A stretch of DNA of 64,000 nt from Augochlora pura (GCF_028453695.1 NC_135776.1:8006663-8070662), one strand, 5' to 3'. Positions 12,760-24,722 are shown, numbered from the stretch's first letter. The notes: generated by a model not told the origin, from the letters alone. Numbers and translations are program-made.

Positions 12760-15700
12760 AATGGATAGACAGAGGGGAAAAATCACAGAAACACGCTAAA
12801 ATAGCAATAGAGCAAGAGAAAGAAAGCGACAGTAGAGAGCGTATCTAGTAAGAGAGCGTATATAGAAGGGTGGCACACGAAGGCGGACGCCGCGAAGGAA
12901 ATGAAAGGGGAGATCAATTTGTACCGAATCTTCTTGTAGACCCCTCTTTATGATCCAGGAAAAAACCTTTCGGCTGTATCGCCGGAGATCAGGTTATACG
13001 GACTTTGTTTCCCGCGCTCTCCCCCCCATCGGCGGTTGATTTTCCCTCCTCTGTCTCTCCCGACGACGATATCGAGCACACACAATCGTCGAATTAATTG
13101 GGTATCCCCGCGAGATCAATCCGAGAGATAATTTAATAGAAAAATACCGGTGCCATTCTTCGGGGCACCGACGTTTCGGTTCATTCGACACGGTTAATAT
13201 GTACCTCATTCTGTTAACCCAATTTGCGGTGGTTTAATGGGACGTCATGGTCGCGCGATTGTTCGGACGATTTCGCTCGTGATCGGATTGCATGATACGG
13301 AGGAGACGCGCATAATTCTGCGGCTGTAAGGAAAACCGCTGATTGTCACGTTATCGAGAAAAATTGACATTGCTGCGTTTGCTGAACTGTGAAACGCAGG
13401 ATTTATGTATTTATCAGAAGCAAACATTGGGATAACAATTTCTATAGACTCTAAATCGCATTGAATTTAGATTTAGATTTGATTTTAATGCAATTTTATT
13501 ATGCAATTTGAAACTCAGGATTTTATGTATTCGTGACAAAAATAGATCGAATAACAAGATTGTGAAAAAATAAAAATTTAAGGAAAATGTTATAATATTA
13601 TTTCCAATTTGTTAGAATTATTAAAAGAGGGGTAACATATGCATTTTCTAATTATCTTAGGCAATTTTTATTTTCTGTGAAGATCCGCAATTTATTGAAC
13701 AGAACTTTAAACAGATTCGCAGTTTTTGGTAACAATATTTCGAAAATAATAATATAATATGAACTTGAGTTTTTACTATACTTAGTTTGTGCTTCACTTC
13801 TTAGTACAGGACGTTATCTAAGGAATTTGTTTAAAAAGAGAAATTTTACGTTGCCGCTGCTTCGCTACGTTCAAGTTCTGGGTCAACGGTGACCCGCTGC
13901 GCGAGGATTAATAAGAATAGAGCGTAAGTTTATAGATTTCTAACGAGGTTTTCGAATTTTACAGCAAAGTTCTTGTATTATAAAAAGAATTTTACGTAAT
14001 TATAGAAAGAATATAGTAACGAGTAACGATCGAATAAATGCAAAGAATGACGGTCGTTTTCTCTTTACGAAATCTGTTGATTTATGGATCGATTAAATGT
14101 AACTAAAATCGATTCTTTAAACACGCCAAGATACACTTCTGAATACGCCGAGATATCGGTCGAAGCAGAGAGTTTAAATTCAATAGCGGAAGCAACCAGC
14201 TTCGGCCGACATCACGGAACAAACACGATAGATACATAACAAAACAAAATATCGAAGAAATTTTAATGCAACCAAGTATATCTGCATTATCACCCGTTAT
14301 TTTTCTACGGAATTTTAACACTTCATCTATCGGAAACCTGTTAACACTGCCGTCCGCTTGTCTCGTACTTTCTTCGCTTGGCGCCGACAACTCTAATTCG
14401 GATTACTTCGCTTGTCACCGGACATTCTTAAAGTTATCGGGAAATTATAAATTGTCAAGTTTTACTAATCTCATCGTTAGTTCTCGTGGAGTTTTCAATC
14501 TTGTCTCCCTATTTTCATGAAACTTCGAAAATATACATATACAAATTAATGTAAAATTTCTTTGATTTATATATTTCTTTATTTACATTTTCTTTCGTAA
14601 TTACTCAGTATTTCTCTTTTAGATCATACTAAGCAAAAAAGCAATATCTATATATATATCGTTATAGTTTGCTGAAAACTCTCAAACTTCGATAAAACCT
14701 CGAATACGGAGTTCGAGAAAAACTAGGAGAGTTTCTCAAGACCATTCTACTCACACTATCGCGAACGAACGAGAGTCGACACGTTCTGCTTAACGTTCGC
14801 GTAACAATAGAACTATCTTTAGATTGCATTATTGTTTTAGCTATAACCCATTCGCCAGATAAAATTATGGCAAAAACTCCTATTCTGTGTAAAACGTCGC
14901 GATTGCCTCTTATCGCGTTTCCTTGTATTCTGTTGTTATCTAATAGCTTGGATTGTTTTCTTCATCAAAAATTGTTTACCTTCAAATAATTCTAAATAAA
15001 TACTTCGTATAAGATTTGTATAAGCTTTCGAATTATAAACAACACGATTTATAACCACTGACATATTCAAGATTAATCTCTTCCTATACTATTGTATATT
15101 CCATGGTACACCATAGTTACAACGATTAGATGCTTTTCGATTTTAATAATTTCAGATAAAAAGAAAGATAATTTAAATTTATCGCGTGTTTGCGTTTACT
15201 TAAATGTTTAGACGTTAATAACAAGAAATCAGAATTTTATTTAGACTAAAAGGAACAGGTTATTATTAGAAATCTTCATTACATGACCTATCATTAACGT
15301 TTAATCGTCAAAGTAAAGTTTGCCATATAATAAATCTAAATTAACAAATGCCGATCGACCAGCTGCATAATAAACGTTCCTGGTACCTGTAAAATAAACA
15401 ACGGTACAAAGTATTAAAATAAAACCTGCAAAAAGTCCTAAACAAATGCAATCGTGCAACAGTTTTTCCAAGATGAAACACGTAACTTTTCACCGGTCGC
15501 TTTTATCGGTCGGTGCGCGTTCAACGTTAAAAGACGCTTGAATAATTTACCCGCGTCGACCGCCGCACAGTTAACGGCAATAAATTGGAGTTTGCGAAAA
15601 ACAAAAAAATTGTTAAAGTCCCGGCTATTATTATTTGAAGCAGCGGTCCGACGATCAATTAATAAATACAGCGAAATCGTCCGGTTTGAATTTGGTCCGG

Positions 15701-18700
15701 CCAGATTGCCGATTCGTAGCACCGTGCGCGCGCGGCGCGTCGAATGTTATGAATATAGACAACACTATTGAAATAACGTTTGCATTTCTACCTCGGGCAT
15801 CGCGCACGGACGGAAGCGCCGTCTCGGTCAGGCTCGTCACGGAATACAAATTTGGTTATTTAATATCGGAGGACTCGAATTCTGCCCGGTAGTTTTCAGG
15901 GGGGCTCGGTGTTCCAATATGACTGATCCACCCCACCCCCTCCCCAACCCCCAACCCTATCCCGCTATTACGAGATTCTACCAATTCCATATTTATTATA
16001 GTTGCACTGTCCCTCCGTCCCCCCTCTCTCACTCTCCGACTGTTCGTCGTCGACATGCTTTCAATCCGATGCGTCATAATATCGCGGCATTGTTCTCTAC
16101 ACAATACAGAACCGCTCAAAAGTCGCAGAACGGTCAATTATCTCGGAAAATCAGAATTTTCGAATATTTGACGCTATTTTTTACCAGAGAGGTTGAAGCA
16201 TATCTTTCAATAATTTTTATTAGTGAATTATACTTAATATATTTATATTATATATATATATATATTTAACCCTTTGCACTCGAGTGATGATTCTGAGGCA
16301 CCATTAAAAAAATTGTTCTGTCACAGAGTTTAATTTAAGATAATTTGTTAAAAATGAAACTGTTGGTATTAATCGCAAGAGTTAATTTGATATATATAAA
16401 ATGCACTTTGTCGTTTAAAATGGACATATTGTTCACCAGAAAAATTATTTCAGTTTTGGAGATAAAATGGCTTTAAGTGCAAAGGGTTAATTACATTATA
16501 TATTTAATACATTTATATAATGTATTACATATATGATATGTATTTATATTATTGAATATTTTATACGTACGTTCAGTTCAGTGTAAAGCCGAGCAATGTC
16601 GTTTATTACAAAACATTTCAATCGTTCCACATGTAATATTAAGATCCGGCATAGCGGAGGAAACGCAACGGGCGTTCCGTGTCACGGAATACTATTCAGA
16701 CCACGGCCAGGAACGCTATGGAAACGTTATTTCAATACACGCTACGCGTAAGCCGAGACAAAGCTATGCTTTTATACATCAGCTCTTAACCTTGCGTACA
16801 GGATCCCGCAAAAGTAATGGAATGATAGATTATTTAACCTCTTAAGGCTGAACTTTTATAGTAGGGAACAAAAAAAGTTTCTTCTTTATTTATCATCCGT
16901 TTCATTTTATTCTATGATTTTTTTGTTAGTATCGTGAGAGTTTCTGTAGCGAATAGTTTTTCAACTGATTCTCGTTTTCTTTATATTAGCTTGGAAACTA
17001 TGAAACGGGCGCTGCAGCTGAATACAGACTAAACAAAAACGTCCATTTCATAGTTTCCAACCTAATACTTAGAATAATCATAATTTTAAGAAAACTAAAC
17101 GTACACATACATGGCCAAGAGTGTAAAGAGGTTAAGTTTATAAATAGGTGCTATGCTGACTGGAATAAATTTTTATTCAACGATCAGTAAATGTATAATA
17201 TTCAAAATTACGTAGAAAAGACAAAAATTATTAATTCTATGCATTAGTTTTAACACTTTACTGGCCAGTATTTGGCTGTAAACATTATTATATTTTCATA
17301 ACGTTAGCATTAAACAATATTTATTTCATCTATTTTTTATTCAATGATTCATTCAATCTAAAAAATAATTTACGAATCTTCCCCTTCATATATTCATTAT
17401 TAATTAAAAAACAGTAATAATTCATTCGAATTTTAAAAAATTACCCCCATGATTTCTGGTACATTAAATTTTACTCACAAGCGATTATTACATTAATTAT
17501 TATTTTACTAATAATTGATCATTAATTTAGCCTAATATCGCATATGAGACGACTTGAACGTTTTACATTAAAAAGCGTCGTTTTTTATAGAGTTAACTAA
17601 ACATCGTAAGGCTTCCATGGTACATTGTTTCGTCGACAAAACTTCCAATTTCAATGAATAATTGAAATCGTACAAATCACAATCAATCGATATCTAAAAT
17701 TTTCCTATAGCAAACACGAGTGAAGGAAATATTCAAAATTGGCTAAGTTATTTCACCCCACCCGGTATATGACGAGCTCTCCCTCGCCGCACTTGCTTTT
17801 ACCATTAATCAAAATATTTTCCATGTCAAGTGTACGAATGAACGACGGACCCTTGGCTTATTTGATCGAAATATGGGGTAGCACATATACGGGGCGAACC
17901 GCGTAACGTGTTACGAGTTTAAATGTTTATAGCATTATAAAAAAGCACACTGGTGTATTCTGGAGAATCCGCGGAATCGTTCGATGCAACAAATAATTCT
18001 ACAACTTTTATCGTTTTAATTGGACAAATTCTTTAAATTGAACATTTATCTTCTATTTTATATTTTGTTATTAAAATCTATTTATTATTTTATAAAATTT
18101 ATTAATTTTGTTGTTAACACATATTCGTCCAGTAATTTTCTATACAACCATTCAGTAAATACCAGCACTTTTTGACAATATCTCTAGAAATTATATGGTT
18201 TATATAAAAACAATGTGACTTGTCAAAAATTAATCGTAAAAACTGTGTTATTTAATAAGGAAAGCATTTTATTACAATGCTGTTTTCATGATTATTGCTA
18301 AACTAATAACATTACCGTGTTTGGTTATCCTTCTAATAAAAATTAAAAAAAGAAGAAGATAATATCTTTATTTTTCAGTGAAATTTTGGAAAATCATATA
18401 GAACAAATTTGTCTTCATATATAAATTTTTAATTTTCCTTTTGCTTTCTGAACTTATATAGCATTCGAACACCAAAGCGCTTAAACTTTCAATAAAAGTT
18501 TGCGAAATGACGAACTTTCGTCATGCGGACGAACATGTGTTAAAATCGATTAATTCTGTAGCTAAAATTTATCACAATAATCTAACAAATCAATTTACTG
18601 ATCCTATATATCACACGATCATCGAACAACAATCGACGATTCGATCCACCACGATCCCGCTGTTCACATAATTGCATGAACGATTGCACGATCGAAATAT

Positions 18701-21700
18701 CCCCAGAAACGGTTCCCCCTCCCCCGAATCCAGAATGCACCGGGGGGTTCTCGGGCGGCGCTTGATATCGAAAGAAGCGCGGCATCGACGAAATTTATAT
18801 CCATTTCCACGTGCTCTGTAAAAAGGGAAATCGTCGTGGGAAACACAGTCTGCTAGTAATTCCGACGAGAATGAAAGCAGCGACGAAGAAGCTGGAAAAT
18901 CCTCGAGACGCGGCAGCCAGGCTCCCAATAAACCAGCAAACAGGAAAACGAAGACTAGCAGGAAGAAGAAAGAGCCGGCCATAGTCTACACGGATGCACA
19001 ATTATCTGGACTCCTGAAGGATGTCATCGAAAAAAGTGAGTAACACCGTGTCGCCCTTTTCTTTTGTCGGCTTCCCCGGGCCAGCCAGCCTCCAGTGATT
19101 TATGGGTAGAAGATTCCCGGGCAAACGAAACTTCGAATATTCCGCAACGGTAGCGGCGTGCCCAGTTATTCGATTTACTCGAGAGCATTCGAATTTCGAG
19201 TCCAGAGAAATAATCGATCTTATAAGACGAATTGCTTTCGAGTTTTTCGAGTTATTTAAATACTGTTCCAAAAAAAAACGAGTTGCAAGCAGAGTTGGGC
19301 ATATTTCGTTTAAATAACGGATAACGAATAAAATTCCGTTCGAAGAATTTATTATATATGTTACTCAAAAACTATTTTATTTGGAGAATTCATTTTCATA
19401 TATTATTCAAATATAGTTTTGTAAGAATTTATTATTCAAATTAAATTCTATTCGAAACATTATTTGGATAAAATGTTTTCCGACAAGTCATAATTATTGT
19501 GTTATTTCATGTGCATTTCCAATGTTATTAGAAACATAAGTTGAATAGAATTTTATTATAAACATTAGCCGAATGAAATTTAATTCTAAAATTTTGTTCC
19601 AAGAAAATTTATTCGAAAAATTAGTAGAACGTAATTTTATTCGAAAAATCTATTATTTTATTATTCAATATTATTATTATTCTCTGCATAAAGAGCCTGC
19701 ACTCACCATTTTAATCACATATACAATTTTTCCTAAAATGCATAATTTGGAAATTACTTCAGGCGTGCAAATTGCATCACTCAACCGGTAGATTGCTTAC
19801 TAATGAATAGATAAATTAATGCAACTTGTATCGTGTTTGGACTCGTTTTAATCAGAAGAATCTCAGCTATTTATTACTACTACAACTATAACAGTAAGAT
19901 GATAATGTTAACAAAATTTTCTTTATCGCGTGTTTATTTTTTACTGGTCGCGCTATATCTCTAACCCCTTGCACTATGACTTCTTTTACAGCTACCTTGA
20001 TAACTTCTTAATAATTTCCCTAAAAGAACGACAGAAATTTTGTCTATTCTATGCTTTCGTCTTTATTTATTATAAAACGTTATTGTCACTAATATTACAA
20101 TTACGTAATAAAATATTCGTCACAAGTTTAGCAAATTACTATACCGCAAGGAATTAACTTTCTTTCTAAAAAAACTATAACACGTTTCACATTCACTGAA
20201 ATTATCTCCACATATTTCAACATTTACAAATTGTCCGAGTTTTGAAGAATGAAAAATGCTGACAAAATCTACACCCATATCGCGCCGTCCCCTCTCGCAA
20301 CAGAACGAACGTGTTTCCCACAAAAGATATCGTTTTTGGAAATCAAAGACACCACACGCCGACCAGAAAAAGTAATGACACGTCGGACGTCCTCGCGGTA
20401 CAAATGCGTGGAGTTCATCCCCCGTCGTTGCCCGAAAGCGGTGCCCTTAAAAAACGATCTGCTCACCCTTTTGTGTCAAGCCAATGTGCTTGTCACCCAT
20501 CAGGCGGAAGATCCTTTGCTCTCCTCGGTTACGCGTCAAAGAGGGAACACGCGGGTTTTCGCGGGGCGTTCTTGAAATGCGGTTTGCCCCGCGTCATGGA
20601 CAGCCTATTTTTCTTTTCCAGCCCCGCCGTTCCACACACTCCTTTTTTGCCTGTATTAACCGACACGCTCGCGCGGAATAGCAAATTCGCTGCGCGCCGG
20701 TAGGGATATCTAGGGCGCAGCAACACGGTCTCATTCATGAAATATATTTTAGATTCCGGATTTCCCGCGTTTACGATGAAGTTGATGGAACACCGTGCGG
20801 GAACATCAAACATTCAATCTTTTCTCAGTCATTTGTCTGTGGACTTTCAAAGTGAATTTTAAGAATGCGCGATAGCTTCAAGTCGGTTCCCGTCGACGTT
20901 TTGGCTCTTGTAGAATTGGCAAATCATAATCACGTTTTACTTTGATATTCTTATACTTTGTTTTATTTTACTTTTTGTTTGTTTTTTAAGTGTGCTAGAG
21001 AATGGTTTAAATAGTCAGAAATAAAATTGTTAATATCAATATAATATATAGATATAATATAATTAGATACAATATAGATATAATATCTTACGCACGAGAT
21101 TAATTTTTTAAGAAATTCTAGACAGTCGGTCATCGATTTACAAATTACAAAAATAACGTTTAATTCAAACAAACAAAATTTGCCAAACAGGAAATTAAAT
21201 TAAAATATACGTATACCCGCGCGAACTAACATTCGCGAAAAACAATTCCAACGGGACTAGACTAAAAGGGAATTCGATTTTCCACTTCCGTAGACAAGAA
21301 ATAACTGAAACTAAGTTCCCCGAATATTTGCAAGATCCGGAATCTTTAGAATAGCCGGGGTCTATCGATTACCGTGTAGCGCTTCGTGTATCTTAAAGTG
21401 CTTTAAGGCGAGGGCGGGTTTCTTTAAGGTAAAAACCGATGAATAATTCATTGCATAAGCTCGGTAAATATGTTTTTCTTTGACCATAGTTCCGCGGGGG
21501 TAGTTTCGGTGAATATGGAGCAGGTGAATGAAATTTTGCGCGCGCCGGCAGCAGATGTAATAAAAAAATTTTTTCCGCAAATCAGATATGAACGAAGCTT
21601 TGGAATGGATTAAGGAATCCCTGCAGGATATCCTGGACGATCGAGACGAGGAAAGCACCGAAGGTATTCCTTTAGTCCCGCTGACAGATTATTCGTCGGC

Positions 21701-24604
21701 CGCGATGGATTCGCCGAGCTTTCAAAAGCTTCTACGGGCTATAGGATTCACACCTCCGTCTGATGAACAGGAATCTTATTGGCGTATACCGGCTAATATG
21801 CTTACTTCGACCGTGCAAAAGCGTTGCGACCTTCTAGGCGCTGCATTGGCTGGGAATTTCATTGACGAAGGTATATTATCCTCCTTTGTGTGCCTGATGC
21901 CGTTTATTTTTATCTTTTCTAACTCTGTTCTCTCGGCACAATTTTTCCCGTAAAATTGACGCGGTGAAAAACATTCTTATATTCTTATTATATTGTATTA
22001 ATCTTATATTAGATTCTTTATGAAATAAAGAAATTAATAATTTGTACATTCGAAGTGAAAAAGTTCTATTCAGATCAAATAAGATTAATACTGGTTTTAT
22101 TGAATATTGAAAATAAAATTTGTATAATATTTTAGAAAAATTGAAAAGATTCAAATTTAAACTTTAGATAACTTTTATTATAATATTTTATATTTTCTTT
22201 AAAGTCGAATTGATACAGTGGAAGATGAATATTGTGGATAAATATTAATTTTCTTTGGACATGAAAAATTGTATTTAGATGAAACGAACTTGATACTGGA
22301 ATTATTGAATGTTAAAAATAATGTTCCTCAAAAGTTTTAGATAAATGATAAGATTTAAATTGTGATTATAATTGAGTTTATATCAGGCAAATCTAACACC
22401 GGAATTATCTATGTTTAATAATAAAAATTGTGAAATGTTTTAGAAAAATGACAGGATTTTAATTCTGTCTTTGTGAAGTTGGACGAGTTAACTTTTGCTG
22501 TCAAATTAATATAGTGATAGAAAACAATTATTTAAAATCGTCTGAAATTATTTAATATCATTTAAAATCGTTTAAAATTGTTTAATATCGTTTAAAATTG
22601 TTTAATATCGTTTAAAATTGTTTAATATCATTTAAAATTGTTTAATATCGTTTAAAATCATATAAAATCGCTTAGGATTGTTCACAATTGTTTGAAGCAA
22701 ATGAGAAAATATGTTCAGACAAAAAAAAATTAATAGTGCAAATAAAATGTAAGACAACGTTCCAAAATGTGAGAAAATTACACAATTAAAACTAACACTA
22801 ATTAATTACAATATACGGATAAACCAATAAATTTGGAATGGTTATTTTTGACTATCCGTATTAATTCCAGTATCAAAATAAGATTACTCCCAGAAATACC
22901 TTAATTTTACAATCTACGTGAACAGAACCGGCACCAAGCTCGCAGAAAATAAGGTCGGAATTGTTGGAAGACAGTGAAAGCGAGGACGACGTTGACGCAT
23001 TGGAGACCATTAAAAAATACTTCGCCACGAAAGGTATGTTCCCAGTTTCCAATTACTGTAAATCAATTGTCAGAGACTTTGACGAAATCGTTTTATTACG
23101 TATTTTACTATAGAATCAGAGAAAGAGGCAGGACCATCTATTTCTCTGGACTCTGATTCCGACGTGGAATTGACCAACGTCTCGAAACCATTGAAAAGCT
23201 CTAAACCATTGAAAAGCTCTAAACCATCGAAAAGCTCCAAGTTGCCTATGAAGAAGTCAGGGAAAAAGGTGGATTTGGAAAGCGACGAGGAAGGAGTTGC
23301 TACCCCTCAGACGATCGGTAAGTATCTAACTGTTCGGGAAGAACAGCTTCGCGCCATCTTCGTGCTGCTTTACTAACTGTTTAACACGTTGACCGTCGAC
23401 ATGTTGGCAAAAATCAACAAGATCACAGTAGTCTATTTAATGAAATTATTAAAATTAACTATTATAGAAACCGAGAAGACAGCGGCTATGCAATTCGTTG
23501 ATTGTTTTTTTAGTTGCAATTACGGCACTTTGAAGCTCTGAGTTTACATAAATAAGCTGAGAGTTTTTGACATTTGTTGACAGACTGCAGATTTGATGCA
23601 TTTATGACAAGAGAAATAAAAAACTGTAAAAATGCTATGAGTATTTAAGAATTCTTAAAAAAAAACTTTATTTTTCATGTTTCTCAAAATTTACTTAAAT
23701 TGACTTTAACATTCGATAAGTAGTTCAATATTAACAAAATCAACTTTTCCATTCAATTTTTATTAAATAAACCATAAGAATTTAAAGATCTACAGTCTAA
23801 TAACAACAAAAATTAATTTCTTACTCCGAATACAAACTTACACTCAAACACAAGTGTTCGAACACTTACATTTCTAACATTCACTGATAATAATTCTAAT
23901 ATTCTAATGAAATATATATGTTAAGCTGAAGCATTTTAAATCATATTACACAGATAACAAGGAATGAATCTTAAGAAATTTTTTCGACGAATTTTAAACC
24001 TACAATTTAATTTTTACTCGAATGTTGGAAGCGCAAGCGTTCGAATACTTTCGTGTATAAGTATACATTATTTAACCGCGATCATGGCGACAGTAAACGT
24101 GTTAAAAATAACAAATATACTTTCGAATCACTTAGAAATAAATTATCATTGATTAATCGTTAGAATTACCGGAAAGTCCGGCCAAAGGAAAAGGAAAACG
24201 CGGAAACCGCGTGAAATTGCTTATCGATTCGTCCGATTCCGAGCAGGAGGATCACGGTGTAGAGATCAACGGAGAAAACGCCAGAGGTAAAGAAAAGAAG
24301 AAACACTATATACTGGTATAGAAGAAAGGACACTAGTTAGTTCTTGCTCATTAAATGAACATTTCTGTTAGACGAGGGTAAAAGAAATCGGTCGAGCAGT
24401 TCGGCGGACGAGCGTGAAACAACGAAAAAACGTCGTCTGTTGGACAGCGACGAGGAAGAGGAGGACCCATTAACGTCTCAGAGTGCCGAGGTGAAACACG
24501 CTAGGTTGATAATTAGCGACGACGAGGATGAAACTGCTGAAAAACAACGCGATCAACCGGGATCATCTCGAGCAATTATTAGCGACGGCGACGACGACGA
24601 TTAA
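8973..24604 (+). CDS. timeout: timeout (TIMELESS orthologue), 3' eight exons, partial
   Basis: Known role of the family: TIMELESS/timeout works with TIPIN at the replication fork and in S-phase checkpoint signalling; it is distinct from the fly clock protein TIM. Exons: 8973-9072, 10758-10892, 18826-19035, 21586-21870, 22926-23033, 23114-23317, 24164-24286, 24372-24604 (stop TAA). Spliced, they give about 465 residues in one open frame. In order: a SANT/Myb-like segment (EWSEDEVAQLTELWE ... KLLELGLAADRKELRKKR), a lysine/serine linker, the conserved C-terminal block (PLVPLTD ... FQKLLRAIGF ... YWRIPANM), then acidic segments ending in KKRRLLDSDEEEED and a DDDD terminus. Human TIMELESS has the same order. 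All introns are phase 1. The splice site least well supported is the acceptor at 18826; an in-frame stop just upstream leaves no alternative. The N-terminal TIMELESS domain is outside the window. Confidence 0.92.
9073..10757. other. timeout intron with a tandem array
   Basis: A phase-1 intron of about 1.7 kb. It holds a poly-C run near 9,124-9,136, GC-richer sequence to 9,540 and an AT-rich array of about 45-50 bp period at 9,836-10,260 (units with TTTATCTACAATTTAATTTA). No other exon is seen. Confidence 0.7.
10758..10892 (+). CDS. timeout: timeout exon with the second half of the SANT-like domain
   Basis: The exon follows the acceptor AACACAG and ends at the donor GTAAGC. It encodes DPVDMIFNGL, KRSKPKIKEKLLELGL and RKELRKKR, which match the helix pair after the tryptophan-rich helix in human TIMELESS. 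The frame stays open well upstream to 10403, but that sequence shows no homology and is treated as intron. Confidence 0.9.
11340..11500. repeat. 20-21 bp tandem array in timeout intron
   Basis: About eight units of AATTACCTATTTTTTGGA with increasing divergence to the right. Confidence 0.8.
11524..11660 (+). repeat. Direct repeat, copy 1 (with 11968-12103)
   Basis: About 135 bp, from AAATTTTTGTAACATTTCTG to CGGTCGTAAGTCAACTC, recurs at 11,968-12,103 with about 85-90% identity by eye. The two copies flank the mariner-type MITE at 11,698 and the sequence related to the 16.8-kb element, so the region is a composite or nested insertion. Confidence 0.8.
11698..11777. mobile_element. 80-bp mariner-type MITE, copy 1
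   Basis: Terminal inverted repeats of 25 bases (TTAGGTTGGAAACTATGAAA and onward) with one mismatch between arms, flanked by TA at 11696-11697 and 11778-11779. TTAGGT-like ends and TA target duplication are typical of mariner elements; there is no transposase. A second copy lies at 16986. Confidence 0.85.
11968..12103 (+). repeat. Direct repeat, copy 2
   Basis: Second copy of the 11,524-11,660 block, ending in the same TTAATCCTTGACGGTCGTAA segment. A TTAA lies inside it and may mark a piggyBac-type terminus. Confidence 0.8.
12185..12830. repeat. Long GA-rich purine tract
   Basis: About 650 bp of almost pure purine on the + strand, built from AGAGAAAGA and GATAGAG units, with sub-repeats such as GAATCAGAGAAATAGAGGCAG at about 120-bp spacing. 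Reading frames here are low-complexity artefacts. Confidence 0.85.
13826..13985 (+). repeat. 160-bp dispersed repeat, copy 1 (inverted copy at 54749)
   Basis: The block TTTGTTTAAAAAGAG ... TCTTGTATTATAAAA occurs in reverse complement at 54,749-54,910, inside a cadherin intron 41 kb away. It contains the palindromic core GGGTCAACGGTGACCC. Probably a non-autonomous element. Confidence 0.8.
16270..16486. mobile_element. TTAA-flanked MITE with CCCTTTGCACT ends
   Basis: Perfect TTAA duplications at 16266-16269 and 16487-16490 bracket a 217-bp element starting CCCTTTGCACT and ending AAGTGCAAAGGG. TTAA target choice and CCC ends are hallmarks of piggyBac elements. There is no open frame inside, so it is non-autonomous. 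Confidence 0.85.
16838..17131. mobile_element. TTAA-flanked MITE carrying a nested mariner-type MITE
   Basis: TTAA at 16834-16837 and 17132-17135 flanks inverted ends CCTCTTAAGG and TGTAAAGAGG. An 80-bp TA-flanked element (16,986-17,065) sits inside. Without it and one TA the host element is about 212 bp. Related, decayed copies occur near 6,540-6,715 and, inverted, near 11,640-11,930. Confidence 0.8.
16986..17065. mobile_element. 80-bp mariner-type MITE, copy 2 (nested)
   Basis: Same length and TIRs as the copy at 11,698, with TA at 16984-16985 and 17066-17067. It is inserted in the TTAA element described above. Confidence 0.85.
17251..17375 (+). mobile_element. Half-copy of the 55388-type TTAA MITE
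   Basis: TTTTAACACTTTACTGG followed by TAGCATTAAACAATATTTAT matches the left half of the complete element at 55,388-55,586. The right terminus is not seen. Confidence 0.55.
18228..18350 (+). repeat. Dispersed repeat family (copy related to 3018)
   Basis: About 100 bp around ACAATGCTGTTTTCATGATT closely matches 3,020-3,120. It lies about 480 bp upstream of the third timeout exon. Confidence 0.7.
19036..21585. other. 2.5-kb timeout intron
   Basis: A phase-1 intron. At 19,789-19,872 it carries a copy of the right half of the element at 62,454-62,794 (ATCGTGTTTGG then TTTTAATCAGAAGAATCTC). A GC-richer patch at 20,250-20,830 has overlapping frames but no recognised protein. Otherwise nothing notable. 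Confidence 0.7.
21586..21870 (+). CDS. timeout: timeout exon with the conserved C-terminal TIMELESS block
   Basis: It encodes about 95 residues, including ALEWIKESLQDILDD, IPLVPLTD, SFQKLLRAIGF and QESYWRIPANM, the best-conserved part of the C-terminal half of the family. A GTATTC at 21663 looks like a donor but is ignored, because the conserved block reads straight through it. The exon ends at a GTATAT donor. Confidence 0.93.
22528..22692. repeat. 20-bp tandem array in timeout intron
   Basis: About eight units of TTTAAAATTGTTTAATATCG. The rest of the 21,871-22,925 intron is AT-rich and featureless. Confidence 0.85.
22926..24604 (+). CDS. timeout: timeout acidic C-terminal exons
   Basis: Four exons (22926-23033, 23114-23317, 24164-24286, 24372-24604) encode a disordered tail with repeated acidic serine clusters: DSESEDD, DSDSDVE, ESDEEG, DSSDSEQED, DSDEEEED, SDDEDE and SDGDDDD. 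They are typical of casein kinase 2 sites (inference). A KPLKSS unit is tandemly repeated at about 23,182-23,235. The acceptor at 22926 was chosen over CGCAG at 22945 because only it keeps the frame. Two introns are only about 80-85 bp; the one at 23318-24163 is 846 bp and AT-rich. Confidence 0.88.
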
Positions 24605-24716
24605 AGAAAGGCGCGCCGACTTTGTCCGTCGAAGCTAATTTTCTCCGTTGTTCTTTTCTTAACTAAACAATTTGTACTCCGTTTTTGTGCGATTATTTTC
24701 ATGTATTACTTTGCAA

Positions 24717-24722
24717 AATAAA
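24717..24722 (+). terminator. AATAAA polyadenylation signal of timeout
   Basis: A canonical AATAAA lies about 113 bases after the timeout stop codon, in an AT-rich 3' UTR. Confidence 0.75.

Larger units (their letters stand above)
10893..18825. other. 7.9-kb timeout intron, rich in mobile DNA
   Basis: A phase-1 intron between a GTAAGC donor and the acceptor at 18824-18825. No exon is recognised. It holds the repeats listed separately plus unremarkable AT-rich sequence. GC-richer stretches at 13,000-13,400 and 15,440-16,140 show no recognised protein. Confidence 0.75.

Noticed and set aside
12496..12786. 96-codon minus-strand frame
   Set aside because: Translation of a polypurine tract; only leucine, serine, phenylalanine and tyrosine runs.
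15438..15892. Overlapping frames on both strands near 15.4-15.9 kb
   Set aside because: No homology, no splice sites consistent with coding, and they lie within a timeout intron.
20249..20813. Cluster of frames up to 130 codons
   Set aside because: Several frames overlap with equal quality and none shows a known motif; a GC-richer intronic patch explains them.
22946..23033. Alternative timeout acceptor CGCAG at 22944-22945
   Set aside because: It would shift the frame and reach a stop after about ten codons; AACAG at 22924-22925 keeps the frame.
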